The notes below the pieces were generated by a model that saw only the letters and a program-made list of their open reading frames with translations, was not told the origin of the DNA and ran no database searches. Shown piece after piece: positions 43,301 through 50,821 of a DNA stretch of 64,000 nucleotides. Within the stretch, counting starts at the first letter, position 1. Every line of letters begins with the position of its first letter. Source of the DNA: Sphingomonas dokdonensis. GTDB taxonomy: Bacteria; Pseudomonadota; Alphaproteobacteria; Sphingomonadales; Sphingomonadaceae. The DNA is taken from the NCBI RefSeq assembly GCF_002197685.1, contig NZ_NBBI01000004.1, forward strand, positions 332,687 through 396,686. Reading direction: 5' to 3'. The position numbers and the translations under genes were made by a program.

Positions 43301-45368
43301 GCACCTGCGCGACGCGCCCCTCGCCATCCAGCACCCGCGCCTCGAGGAGATTGTCGCCCGGCACCAGGCCGATGCCGGTCCAGCGCGAGATTGCGACTTC
43401 GCCGCGCGTGTCGGTCGCGTCAAAGGCCAGCGGGTCCACCGCCGCGCCGTTGATCCGCAAAGCCACGCGCTGCTGCGCACCATGTTTGATCACCACGCGC
43501 ACCACCGGCGCCCGCGGGTTGTGATCGACCGTCGGGAACAGGAACGCGACGCCCGGCATGGCATCGGCCAGCCAGTCGCGATCGCCCGCCGCCTCGGCGG
43601 CCGGCGTCGCAACCGGCAGAGCGTCGGTCGCCTTCGCCGGCGCCACGCCGGTCGGGCGCAACTGGAAATCGACGCGCTGCAACAGGCCACCCGCGCTCTC
43701 GACGAAGCGCGAGGTGGCGCTACCCGCCTGGCGGGTGTCGGCATCGCAGGTCACCGCCTCATGCGTCGCCGGAATGCTGGCGGTATCGATCTGGACGACA
43801 TGGCGGCCCGGCCGCACGCCCTCGATATGGTACAGCCCGTCCTTGTCGGTCGCGACGAACGTGCCGTCCTCCAGCATCAGGCGAATGCCGGGGATACCGC
43901 GCCGCCCCGCCTCGGGGTCGCGGCAGCCGCCCTCGGTCACGCGGCCGATCAGCGTGAAGCCGTCGGTGAACAGCAGCGCCTTGATCCGCACCGATGCCGC
44001 CGCCTCGTTGCCGGTCACCCCGCCGCTGCCCGACGCCAGCACGCGGTTCACCGCTTCGCCGGTCGGCGCGCCAGGATTGATCGACACGGCATAGCGGATC
44101 TCGGCCTGGCGCGCCGCAGCGATCGCCGGCACGCGAAACGCCAGCGTTCGCCCATCCGACGACACCGTCGGCTCGTCAGCGCCGCGCGTCGATCCACGTC
44201 GATAGCTCAGCCCCTTGGGCAGGATGTCGTTCAGCTCGACGCCGCTCGCCGGCGCACCCGAGCGGTTCTCGACCCGCACCACATAATGCACCACGTCGCC
44301 CGGGCTCGCCTCGCGAACGGATGCCGTCTTTGTCAGCAGCAGGCGCGTTTCGCCGGCGCGATCGAGCGGAATATCGGCAATGAAGGGGCTGGGATCGCTC
44401 AGCGTGAACGGCTCGCCAAGGGATGCCGGGTTCAACAGGAACGGCTTGCCCTGCGGGTCGCGCAGCGCGTCCAGCTCGGCGCGCGGCCGAGCAGTGGGCG
44501 CGCGATAATCGGCCGGCGGCTCCACCTTCAGCCGATAGGTGCCCGGTGCGGTCAGCGGAAACCGGTAATTCCCTTGCGGAAAATCGTACACGCGGCCGCT
44601 GGCGTCGGTCACGCTACCGCCGCTCACCACCGTCGACGGATACGCGCTGACGCCATCGTCGCCATAGACGGTGGCGGGCCGCCCGCTTTCGTCGACCAGC
44701 GTCACCACCGCCCCGTCGACCAGCGCGCCGGTCTGCGAATCGAACAGATAGCCGGTCGGGTCGATCAGCTGCGTGTAGGTCGACGCGAAGCTATATTCGT
44801 CCTCGTCGAAGTGCAGCGACAATTGCGCGCCGCGATCGAGGCGCAGCTCGCACGCCGAGGGCACGGGCTGCGGCTCGGGAATGCCGCCGGCGAAGATGCC
44901 GGTGTTCGGGCCGGTTTCCAGCAGCGGCAGCTGCAGTTTTTGGAATTGGCTTTCCACGCGAACCCACGAGATTTCCCGTACCAGCGGATCGCGATTGCCG
45001 CCCTCGTTATCCAGCGCGATGATCACCGCCTCGCGCGGTTCAACGGTCTTCGCCACCGGCGCGCGGGCGAAATCGGCCGCGTCGATCGGAGCGGGCGTGT
45101 AGGAGAGCGTGGGCACCGTCTCGCACTTCATGCCGCGCAGCTCGAAACCGATCGGGAGCAGGTTGATGCTCAACCGGGTCGGCCGCTTGGCGCGCGCGAC
45201 ATCGATGGTGACGGTGTTGGAAGGGATGGTGATCGGCCCGGTCGGGCCGTCGTACCGCAGCATGGCGGTATTGGTGATGCGCGCAGCGTCCTGCGCCGCA
45301 CCCGGCTGTGCGGCGGCCATGCCCAGCGACAGGGCGGCGAGGTTCAGGAGCGCGCGAATTTTGGACAT
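40392..45368 (-). CDS. Giant outer-membrane protein: DUF11 and Cna-B/SdrD-like domains plus beta-barrel
   Basis: The 1658-residue protein has a signal peptide (ALLNLAALSLGMAAAQPGAAQ). The first half holds Ig-like modules: a DUF11-like start (ITNTAMLRYDG), a Cna-B/SdrD-like unit near 205-300 (GYLFDSQTGALVDGAVVTLVD), a clear DUF11 domain near 345-470 (LTKTASVREASPGDVVHYVV), and another Cna-B-like unit near 475-545 (GIRLMLEDGTFVATDKDGLY). From about 830 onward the sequence is a succession of amphipathic strands with aromatic girdles (FYALFGDFETG, LTLGLTYRHDQWNWRGRLE), consistent with an outer-membrane barrel. No plug, TonB box or autotransporter signature is seen. It is coupled to DUF11 genes on both sides. 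Confidence 0.88.
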   Translation of the reverse strand: MSKIRALLNLAALSLGMAAAQPGAAQDAARITNTAMLRYDGPTGPITIPSNTVTIDVARAKRPTRLSINLLPIGFELRGMKCETVPTLSYTPAPIDAADFARAPVAKTVEPREAVIIALDNEGGNRDPLVREISWVRVESQFQKLQLPLLETGPNTGIFAGGIPEPQPVPSACELRLDRGAQLSLHFDEDEYSFASTYTQLIDPTGYLFDSQTGALVDGAVVTLVDESGRPATVYGDDGVSAYPSTVVSGGSVTDASGRVYDFPQGNYRFPLTAPGTYRLKVEPPADYRAPTARPRAELDALRDPQGKPFLLNPASLGEPFTLSDPSPFIADIPLDRAGETRLLLTKTASVREASPGDVVHYVVRVENRSGAPASGVELNDILPKGLSYRRGSTRGADEPTVSSDGRTLAFRVPAIAAARQAEIRYAVSINPGAPTGEAVNRVLASGSGGVTGNEAAASVRIKALLFTDGFTLIGRVTEGGCRDPEAGRRGIPGIRLMLEDGTFVATDKDGLYHIEGVRPGRHVVQIDTASIPATHEAVTCDADTRQAGSATSRFVESAGGLLQRVDFQLRPTGVAPAKATDALPVATPAAEAAGDRDWLADAMPGVAFLFPTVDHNPRAPVVRVVIKHGAQQRVALRINGAAVDPLAFDATDTRGEVAISRWTGIGLVPGDNLLEARVLDGEGRVAQVLTRTVHVAGAPASATLVPEASRLVADGLSRPLLAIRLADRDGRPVRDGTIVPVAIAAPYRVAIEPDQDATRGLLARPTPAAVARVIGDEGLAYVVLEPTTQAGALRATVMLSDGKVSRAVDTRAWLTGATKDWMLVGFAAGTLGHDTLKTRSTDLPRHARGKVVRDGQLAFYAKGRIKGSWLLTIAYDSDRAYDRSRGLLGVIDPDRYYTVYGDRSRQGQDAATSRKLYLRLERREFYALFGDFETGMTVTQLTRYSRTLNGVKAEYSGKRVSVAGFAAHSDEVYARDEIRGAGLTGPYRLSGRDIVPNSDKLRLEVRDRLRPERVLSATPMTRHIDYDIDPTIGTIRFRDPVLGKDLANNPVFIVVDYETYGRGKKLSAGGRAAAKLARDAVELGISAIRDEAQGATVAGMDLRAKLNDTTELRAEAATGGAQGIGTGQAWLAEVEHRGARLDMLAYARQQDTAFGVRQQSVVEAGTRKFGFDGRWSATDRVSLTGAAWREVQIDGPGRRMAGEARVELRRAAGTIFAGTQFAFDTGLDGQDRNSKLLTLGGTQALLGGKLSVTAQTQFAPDGAKDSVDFPARHQLMAAYRLTPAIRLIGGYEIAEGKDATVNNAQVGLDATLWPGGKVTGTLNQQAFGDIAGGPGAARLYGQYGVIQSVTLAKALTLDATLDASTTVRGAIPAGAAIRPFQAGSGGSIGMIDAANNDGDYVAMTLGLTYRHDQWNWRGRLERRRSDQNDRFGVTADVVRTLGEGKTIAAGLRYFTVTQQDGAKARSLYADVAVAWRPLDSRWSVLDRAELRSERADGAIVGRNVLAVPGGNGTGQDTLRAIHNIAVNYRTGSEGDAHGLSGTLYHGAKWVRGSYGDDDYTGFIQVLGFDLRQDLGQHVDIGVQGSVQHAVSPGRVAFSAGPSIGVSPAKDMWISAGYNIAGYRDRDFEDDRYTRSGAYVTMRMKFDRDTLGRMVGRK

Positions 45369-45379
45369 GTGGGAGCCTT

Positions 45380-45406
45380 CCGGCGCGCGCCTAACGCGCG
45401 CGCCGG
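45380..45406 (-). promoter_or_regulatory. Perfect 11-bp hairpin before the giant surface gene
   Basis: CCGGCGCGCGC (45380-45390) and GCGCGCGCCGG (45396-45406) enclose CTAAC, midway between two genes of the DUF11 operon and ending about 11 bases before the giant gene's start. It has no T-run. It may protect upstream mRNA or lower downstream expression, giving unequal amounts of the two products. That role is inferred. Confidence 0.5.
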
Positions 45407-45434
45407 TGGGGTTTCAGTCGTGTGGACGGGCAGG

Positions 45435-46556
45435 TTAGTTGATGGTCACCTTGAACGCGACGGCGACCGCGCCGAGGCCCGCCACGGTGCCGACATTCGC
45501 CGTCACCGTCTTGCTGGCAGCGTTGAACGACGCGGTGAAGCCGTCGAGCTCGCCGGCATCCGAATCGTCGTCATCCTCGGTTGTACCCAGCAACACGCAC
45601 GTGCCGCCCGGCGCACCGATGGAGATCGATCCGGGCACATAGGTGGTGTTGGTCGGCACGACGTCGGTCAGCACCACGCCGCTTGCGCCGGTCAGCGCAG
45701 TGCCGTTCTGGACGAGCAGGCAATATTGCACCTCCGCGCCCGGAATGGCCTTCGGGTTGAGCGTGTTGACGGGGTCCGACAGGACGAGCGCGGACTTGGT
45801 CACGGTCAACGCCACGTTCTGTGCGCCGATCTCGTACGCGCCATAGGCACGGCCCTGGCCGTTGCGCGCAATATCGCCGAGGTTCAGCGCGCCGTCGCTA
45901 TCGTTATCGGCGAACACCACGTCGACGACGTTGTCGGCATTGCCCAGGTTCAGGTCGGTCGGGATCAGCAGATCACCCTTCGAGCCCGACGCACCGCCCG
46001 CGGCGACCAGCACGTGGAGCGATGCCTGCGCCATGATGATGCCGGCGGTCGAGGGAATGTTGCCGACGATGAACACCGTGGCCGAGGCGTCGGGCGCCAG
46101 TTCGTCGATATACTCACGCGTATCGACGCCCGGCTCATAGGTACCGTTGCCGTTCGAATCGACATAGGCCTTCAGGCCGGTGACGTCGAAATTGTCGGTG
46201 CCGGTGATGATGCCGACCGACAGGGTAGTCTGATCGGGATCGAGCCAGAAATCCTGCACCCCGTTGGTGGTGTTCGTCACCTTGAACCGCAGCACCGCGT
46301 CCTGCTGACCGAGGTTTACCGACGTATTGCCCGGCTGATCGAGCACGACGGTGAAGTTCACCTTGCGGTCGACCACGAAGCTTGCGGTGGTGGAGCTGGT
46401 GGTCTGCTGCGCACCGTTGACGGTGTAGCTGACCGAGGCGGTATTGCTGACGGTGGTGCCGGCCGGCGTTGCCGTCTGCGCTTGAGCATTGCCTGCCACC
46501 CCGGCGAGCGTCGCGGCGCCCGACAACAGCAGCATCTTCATGTTACGTGCGGTCAT
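45435..46556 (-). CDS. Secreted DUF11 repeat protein, 373 aa
   Basis: A signal peptide (MLLLSGAATLAGVAGNAQAQ) precedes two or three beta-sandwich units. The first resembles the start of the giant protein (TVSNTASVSYTVNGAQQTTSS); a later DUF11 unit is marked by ALTVTKSALVLSDP and GVVLTDVVPTNTTYVPGSI. Acidic, calcium-site-like stretches occur (YVDSNGNGTYEPGVDTREY, ADNDSDGALNLGD, EDDDDSDAGELDG), recalling dockerin or thrombospondin type-3 loops. The C-terminus ends in a strand (VAVAFKVTIN). It is a plausible main structural subunit of the operon; function otherwise unknown. Confidence 0.88.
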   Translation of the reverse strand: MTARNMKMLLLSGAATLAGVAGNAQAQTATPAGTTVSNTASVSYTVNGAQQTTSSTTASFVVDRKVNFTVVLDQPGNTSVNLGQQDAVLRFKVTNTTNGVQDFWLDPDQTTLSVGIITGTDNFDVTGLKAYVDSNGNGTYEPGVDTREYIDELAPDASATVFIVGNIPSTAGIIMAQASLHVLVAAGGASGSKGDLLIPTDLNLGNADNVVDVVFADNDSDGALNLGDIARNGQGRAYGAYEIGAQNVALTVTKSALVLSDPVNTLNPKAIPGAEVQYCLLVQNGTALTGASGVVLTDVVPTNTTYVPGSISIGAPGGTCVLLGTTEDDDDSDAGELDGFTASFNAASKTVTANVGTVAGLGAVAVAFKVTIN

Positions 46557-46589
46557 GTTGGTTGTTCACTTGTTGGAGGTGGAGGAAGA

Positions 46590-46605
46590 CGCGGTCGGAA
46601 CCGCG
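46590..46605 (-). promoter_or_regulatory. Hairpin at the first gene junction of the DUF11 operon
   Basis: CGCGGT (46590-46595) pairs with ACCGCG (46600-46605) over a tetraloop, in the 53-bp gap between the first and second genes. It mirrors the larger hairpin at the next junction, which favours a role in uneven expression over a chance event. Confidence 0.35.
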
Positions 46606-46609
46606 CAGG

Positions 46610-47095
46610 TCACTTGAGAACGGCCTGAAATGCGAACTGCCCTTGGCCGTTCGCTGCCAGCGGGCCGTTCAGCCGCCAGCGCACATGGGTGACATCGTCG
46701 GCGCGGGCCGGCCGGGCCGGCGTACCGGCAGCAGCGACGCGCAGCGTGGAAAGCGGGCCATACGTCCTGCCGTCCACGGACAGCTCGGGCGCGGCCGAGC
46801 CCTGCGCCGGCGCACGATAGGCGATGCCGGCGGGCAGCGGATTGTCGAACACCAGCTTGTCGAGCGGCTGCGCGCCCGTGTTGCGATAGGCCAGGACGAA
46901 GACGACCCGGTCGCCCGGCACCGCCTTCTTCGCCGGCATCAGCGTCATCTTCGCGCTGCCGTCGGCGGCACGGGTCGGCGTTTCGATAAAGACCTTGGAC
47001 GTGACCTGAAGCGGCCCTGCGCCTGCAATGGCCGGCACGGCAAATGCAACGGCAGCGACGGCGATCGTGCGTGTGATGAAAGAGGGTAGAACCAT
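46610..47095 (-). CDS. Secreted DUF11-like protein, 161 aa
   Basis: The ATG at 47095 opens a signal peptide (FITRTIAVAAVAFAVPAIAGA) followed by one DUF11 sandwich: AVPGDRVVFVLAYRNTGAQPLDKLVFDNPLP is the typical strand pair with the conserved Asn-Thr-Gly turn and Asp-Pro-Leu-Pro. The final strand is GQGQFAFQAVLK. An upstream in-frame start is possible, because the ribosome site here is poor. It is the first gene of the operon. By size and fold it pairs with the 170-residue protein at the far end. Confidence 0.82.
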   Translation of the reverse strand: MVLPSFITRTIAVAAVAFAVPAIAGAGPLQVTSKVFIETPTRAADGSAKMTLMPAKKAVPGDRVVFVLAYRNTGAQPLDKLVFDNPLPAGIAYRAPAQGSAAPELSVDGRTYGPLSTLRVAAAGTPARPARADDVTHVRWRLNGPLAANGQGQFAFQAVLK

Positions 47096-47364
47096 GGGGA
47101 TAGCCCGTGCGGTGGAAACAACACCACGCACCAGGGGTTCACGTCGCTAACGAAATCTTACCGGCGCCTGGGACGCGGCGCCGCTTCAGACTAAAGTATG
47201 AGAGTTCGCCGCATCAGGGGCCGCGAAACCTTGCCGTCTTCATGCACCAGACAGCCTGCTCTTGCGGCGCGCGCCACAGTCATTCTGCGGTTCGACGCGC
47301 ATCAAAATGGTCAGGCAGCGAAAAGGTTCCGTAGCTAATCCTGGAAGACTTTCTCGTCGCGCCT
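47096..47364 (-). promoter_or_regulatory. Promoter region of the DUF11 operon
   Basis: This 269-bp gap has no convincing gene. It should contain the operon's promoter. A 7-bp hairpin, CGGCGCC/GGCGCCG with an 8-base loop, is at 47162-47183, and an AT-rich stretch ACTAAAGTATGAGAG lies at about 47192-47206. No -35/-10 pair is obvious, and no terminator for the upstream walW gene is evident. Confidence 0.4.
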
Positions 47365-48405
47365 TCAGGGGCGTGCCGAGGTGTCCCGATCCTGCGTCGC
47401 TGCTTGCAGCACGTCGTCCAGAGTGGCCGGCGCAAACCCTTGCGCGTCCAACAGGTCGAGCATGGCAACCCACCATTGATGAAAGCGCGCGGCATCCTGC
47501 TCGTCACGCACGTAAGGCGTATGGCCGGGCACCAGGCTGGGCGAGTGAAACGACAGGGTCAGCAGCCGCGTCCCGTCCTGCGCCGCCAGCCGCACCGCGG
47601 CCGATGCTTCCGCGATGGAAACGCCCTCAGGAGTCAGCGGCACCCGCGACAGCAATCGCGAACGCGCCAGCAGCCCCGCGCCACGCGGCAGCCTTGTCGC
47701 CGCGCGGTGGACGGGCGCGCCTGCGCGACGCAACAGCCCGGTGAAAATGGTCGTCAGCGGCAGCTCGATCAGCCCCGGCGCCTGCGACACGCGAAAGGCA
47801 TCGGGGCCGATCGCGCGATAATCCGGGCCACCCTGCGCGCTGTAATCGTGGAACGACCGGACGGACGTGTCGAGCCGGTACCCGCGCTCGGCGAGCAGCC
47901 CCAGCGTGCGTGGGCCAAGGCCATAGCGACCGGCGCGAAACGCCAGCGGCGCACGGCCGAACACGTCGGCGATCGCCGTCGTCAGCCGGTCTAGCTTCTG
48001 CGCCTCCAGCACGGGTGGCAGATTGCCGCCAAAGGACAGGTGCGCCGACGGCTCCTCGGCATGTGGCGGATTGACCCACGGGTGCAGCTGCGCACCGATC
48101 GTGGAGCGTCCATCCGCCACCAGCCCCCGCAGCGTCGCCGCGGCGCGGGGGTCGGCCACCACAGGATAGTCGCACAGATAGCAAGGGTGCACGCCGCGAT
48201 CGACAAAGCGGCGATGCATCTCCGGCAGCGCGGCAATCGCCGAGACGGACCGCGCCGCGCGCGAAAAGGGCGCCGCCCAGTCGAACTCTTCTTCCGTATC
48301 GACGAACACAACGAACCGCCGGCCGAATGCCGCCGGCCAAGCGATCCGCTGCTGCGGCGCGGGCGGCGGCATCCGCCAACGCTGGGAGCCGCCCGGTGCC
48401 GCCAT
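47365..48405 (-). CDS. Polysaccharide deacetylase family protein (WalW type)
   Basis: The 346-residue protein shows a NodB-like start, FVVFVDTEEEFDWAAPFSR, with the Asp-Thr-Glu motif of the WalW branch, then AQLHPWVNPPH (metal His), FRAGRYGLGPRTLGLLAERGYRLDTS (catalytic Arg region) and TLSFHSPSLVPGHTPYV (His near the end). The family removes N-acetyl groups from glycans. No signal peptide is evident. In sphingomonads WalW genes commonly accompany a sensor kinase, as here: the start overlaps the kinase stop by one base. Its substrate is probably an exopolysaccharide or its precursor, by inference. Confidence 0.85.
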   Translation of the reverse strand: MAAPGGSQRWRMPPPAPQQRIAWPAAFGRRFVVFVDTEEEFDWAAPFSRAARSVSAIAALPEMHRRFVDRGVHPCYLCDYPVVADPRAAATLRGLVADGRSTIGAQLHPWVNPPHAEEPSAHLSFGGNLPPVLEAQKLDRLTTAIADVFGRAPLAFRAGRYGLGPRTLGLLAERGYRLDTSVRSFHDYSAQGGPDYRAIGPDAFRVSQAPGLIELPLTTIFTGLLRRAGAPVHRAATRLPRGAGLLARSRLLSRVPLTPEGVSIAEASAAVRLAAQDGTRLLTLSFHSPSLVPGHTPYVRDEQDAARFHQWWVAMLDLLDAQGFAPATLDDVLQAATQDRDTSARP

Positions 48406-50114
48406 CAGGTCGATACGGCCTGCCCTGCCTCACCCGCGCGCGCCGCGTCATCGTCGACCGGCAGCGCCACCGTGATCCGGTCGGCCGCGATCGTCAGCCT
48501 GCCGCCCAGCTGAGTCGCCAGATTGCGCGCAAGGCGCAGCGCGAAGCCGGTGCCCAGCAGCGGCGCGCCCGGCACCTGATCGTCGCTCGACGCCTCGACG
48601 CGCAGCAACTCCTCTTCCGGCATATCGGCCAACGCGCGCGGGCGCGTCACGGAGACGATCGCCTCGCCTTCCGCCCCGCTGGTCGAGAGGCAGATCGCTT
48701 CCTCCTGCTGTGCCGATGAAACAAGCGTCGCGACCAGCCGCACCAGCAACCGCTCCGCCGCCCGCTCGTCGCATCGCAGCGCCACGCCGCCGCCGCCGGG
48801 TGTTAACTCAAGCGTGCATCCACGCGTGGCCGCGAGTGGCCGGGAATCGGCCGTAACCCGCTCGAGCAGCGGCCGCAGCGGCACCTTTTCAGGCCGAAGC
48901 GACAACGCACGCCCTTCGATCCGCGCCGCCATATCGAGGTCTTCGATCGTCGCCACCAGGTCCGCGGCAAGCAGCCGTATGGCGCCCGCCCGCTCGCGGT
49001 ACGGCGGCGCGACCGGGCCCAGCAACTGCGTTTCGATCAGCTCGGAAAAGCCGGCGATCGCATTGGTCGGCGTGCGCAATTCATGCACCAGCCGCCGCAG
49101 CCCCTCCGCATTGCCCTTCTCCGCCACCTCGGCCGCGATACGATCGAGCCGCGAGCGCCGCGCTGCGCCCTGATAACCGATGAACGATCCGGTTGCCGGA
49201 TCGAACAGCGGGACGGCCGACACCTGCCACGTGCCGCCAAGCGGCCCGGCACCGTCCAGCGTCAGCCACGCATCGTTGAAGCTTACCCGTTGCGCAACGG
49301 CATCGCGCACGTCCATTGCGTGCTTCAGCGGACCTGTCGTGCCGCCGGCCAGCAGGCCCGCCCCGATCAGATCGGCACCGATCAGCGCACCGCGCGGCGC
49401 CGCATCGGTCCAGCGCACCGTGCCCGACACATCGGTCTGGAAGCGGAAGCGGTCCACCTCCGGCAGCGGCGATGCCATGGGCGCGGCTGCCCGCTGCTCC
49501 TGATAGCTGGCGATCCGATCGACCAGATCGGCGATGTCGAAGCCAGTCGCCACAGGCCCGGGCCGGGCCGCGATCGCCGGCTCTGGCTCTGGTGCGGGGT
49601 GCGACGTATCGGCACTGTCCGCCTCGGGCGACGTGGCGATTTCCCCAGCCGCCTCGTCCTCGTCCCCGCCGGGCACATAGGCCAGCGCAAAGTCGGTGGA
49701 GCCGAAGCTTTCCAGCGCGCGCACCACATCATGATCGAGATCCTCGCGCCGCCGCAGCGCCGCCCGTCCGCTCGGCCGGAGCGCCGGGATCAGCGTGATC
49801 CAATCGCCCGCCGGCAGGCGCACCCCGCGCAGCACGGCAGACGCAACGCTCGCCTCATCTTCCGCAAACACCGCGACAAGATCCTTGGGCGGCTGCGCCA
49901 GGGCAAAGCTACGTGCCACGGAGGCGCGCACGCTCGCCGGCACCTGGTCGCGCAACTGCCGCAAACGCGCGAGCGTCTCCGCGTCCGCCGCCACGCGTCC
50001 ACGTGCGATCAGGTCGGCAAGCTGCCGAAACATCGCCTGCGCGCCAAAGGCGGTGGACGCATCGGCCGCAAGCACCGTTTTGAGGCTATCGTCGAACCGC
50101 ACGCACTGACCCAT
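48405..50114 (-). CDS. Histidine kinase-like protein with eroded ATP-binding motifs
   Basis: The 569-residue cytosolic protein has an N-terminal helical, HEAT/DUF2336-like region (about 25-145), an acidic linker, a PAS-like region (about 222-325), and a HisKA domain with intact acceptor His344 in LVHELRTPTNAIAGFSELI. The ATPase region (about 440-555) has lost the N-box Asn (RLVATLVSSAQQ) and the DxGxG G1 motif (SVTRPRALADMPEEE), while the G2 loop GTGFALRLARNLATQLGG remains. It may act as a phosphate acceptor or scaffold instead of an active kinase. It is translationally joined to walW, so it may regulate polysaccharide modification. Confidence 0.85.
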   Translation of the reverse strand: MGQCVRFDDSLKTVLAADASTAFGAQAMFRQLADLIARGRVAADAETLARLRQLRDQVPASVRASVARSFALAQPPKDLVAVFAEDEASVASAVLRGVRLPAGDWITLIPALRPSGRAALRRREDLDHDVVRALESFGSTDFALAYVPGGDEDEAAGEIATSPEADSADTSHPAPEPEPAIAARPGPVATGFDIADLVDRIASYQEQRAAAPMASPLPEVDRFRFQTDVSGTVRWTDAAPRGALIGADLIGAGLLAGGTTGPLKHAMDVRDAVAQRVSFNDAWLTLDGAGPLGGTWQVSAVPLFDPATGSFIGYQGAARRSRLDRIAAEVAEKGNAEGLRRLVHELRTPTNAIAGFSELIETQLLGPVAPPYRERAGAIRLLAADLVATIEDLDMAARIEGRALSLRPEKVPLRPLLERVTADSRPLAATRGCTLELTPGGGGVALRCDERAAERLLVRLVATLVSSAQQEEAICLSTSGAEGEAIVSVTRPRALADMPEEELLRVEASSDDQVPGAPLLGTGFALRLARNLATQLGGRLTIAADRITVALPVDDDAARAGEAGQAVST

Positions 50115-50274
50115 TCTCCGCCGGCGACGGTGCCGCCAACCGGCGTCGCTCGTAGCGAACCCATACACGCGGGAAAACAAATGAATCGTGACCAAAGCCG
50201 TTGATCGACAATTGCGTTGCCGCGCAACTATCCTATAGGTGGCGGCATGTTCGTGATCGATATGCTGCGTGCAA

Positions 50275-50757
50275 ATGGCGGTTTTCGTGCTTGATCGGAT
50301 CGACCGGCAGATACTGGCTCTGCTGCAGGAAGACGGCCGCATGACCAATGTGGATCTGGCAGAGCGTGTGGGGCTTACCGCGCCACCCTGTCTGCGCCGC
50401 GTCCGCTCGCTGGAGCAGGCCGGGGTGATCCGCGGCTATCATGCCGATTGCGAGCCGGCGATGCTCGGCTTTCCCATCACTGTGTTCGCGATGGTCAGCC
50501 TGCGCAGCCAGGCGGAACACGATCTTGCCGCGTTCGAAAAGCACGTCGCTGGTATTCCGGAGGTCCGCGAATGCCACATGCTGAACGGTGAGATCGACTT
50601 CATCCTGAAGATCGTCGCGTCCGACCTCGAATCGTTTCAGCGCATCCTGACGACACACCTCACCGCCGCGCCCAATGTCGCGAGCGTCAAGTCGTCGCTG
50701 ACGATCCGGACGGCCAAGGCGTCACCGGGCGTGCCGATCGTGGTGCCCGCAGAGTAA
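50275..50757 (+). CDS. Lrp/AsnC family transcriptional regulator
   Basis: The 160-residue protein has an N-terminal winged HTH (LDRIDRQILALLQEDGRMTNVDLAERVGLTAPPCLRRVRSLEQ in outline) and a C-terminal RAM effector domain (PITVFAMVSLRSQ, ECHMLNGEIDFILKIV, SVKSSLTIRTAK). The APPCLRRVRSLE recognition helix is typical of Lrp itself in Alphaproteobacteria. It senses amino acids and regulates metabolism genes as octamers. Starts at 50269 (GTG), 50275 (ATG) or 50287 (GTG) are all possible. It is divergent from the kinase-like gene and followed by a strong terminator. Confidence 0.93.
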   Translation: MAVFVLDRIDRQILALLQEDGRMTNVDLAERVGLTAPPCLRRVRSLEQAGVIRGYHADCEPAMLGFPITVFAMVSLRSQAEHDLAAFEKHVAGIPEVRECHMLNGEIDFILKIVASDLESFQRILTTHLTAAPNVASVKSSLTIRTAKASPGVPIVVPAE

Positions 50758-50771
50758 AATTATCACAACAA

Positions 50772-50799
50772 AAAAGGGGCGGCCGAAGCCACCCCTTTT
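50772..50799. terminator. Bidirectional intrinsic terminator
   Basis: AAAAGGGG (50772-50779) pairs with CCCCTTTT (50792-50799), with an inner GGC/GCC, one C-A mismatch and the loop CGAA. It serves the converging Lrp and TPR-protein genes. Confidence 0.88.
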
Positions 50800-50821
50800 C
50801 CGTTCATGATTTCCGCGCCGA

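Noticed and set aside
40602..46628. Long plus-strand open frames (718 and 1266 codons) opposite the DUF11 operon
   Set aside because: Antisense shadows of the real exported proteins. The composition is Arg/His/Gln-heavy with no domains, as in other shadow frames of this window.
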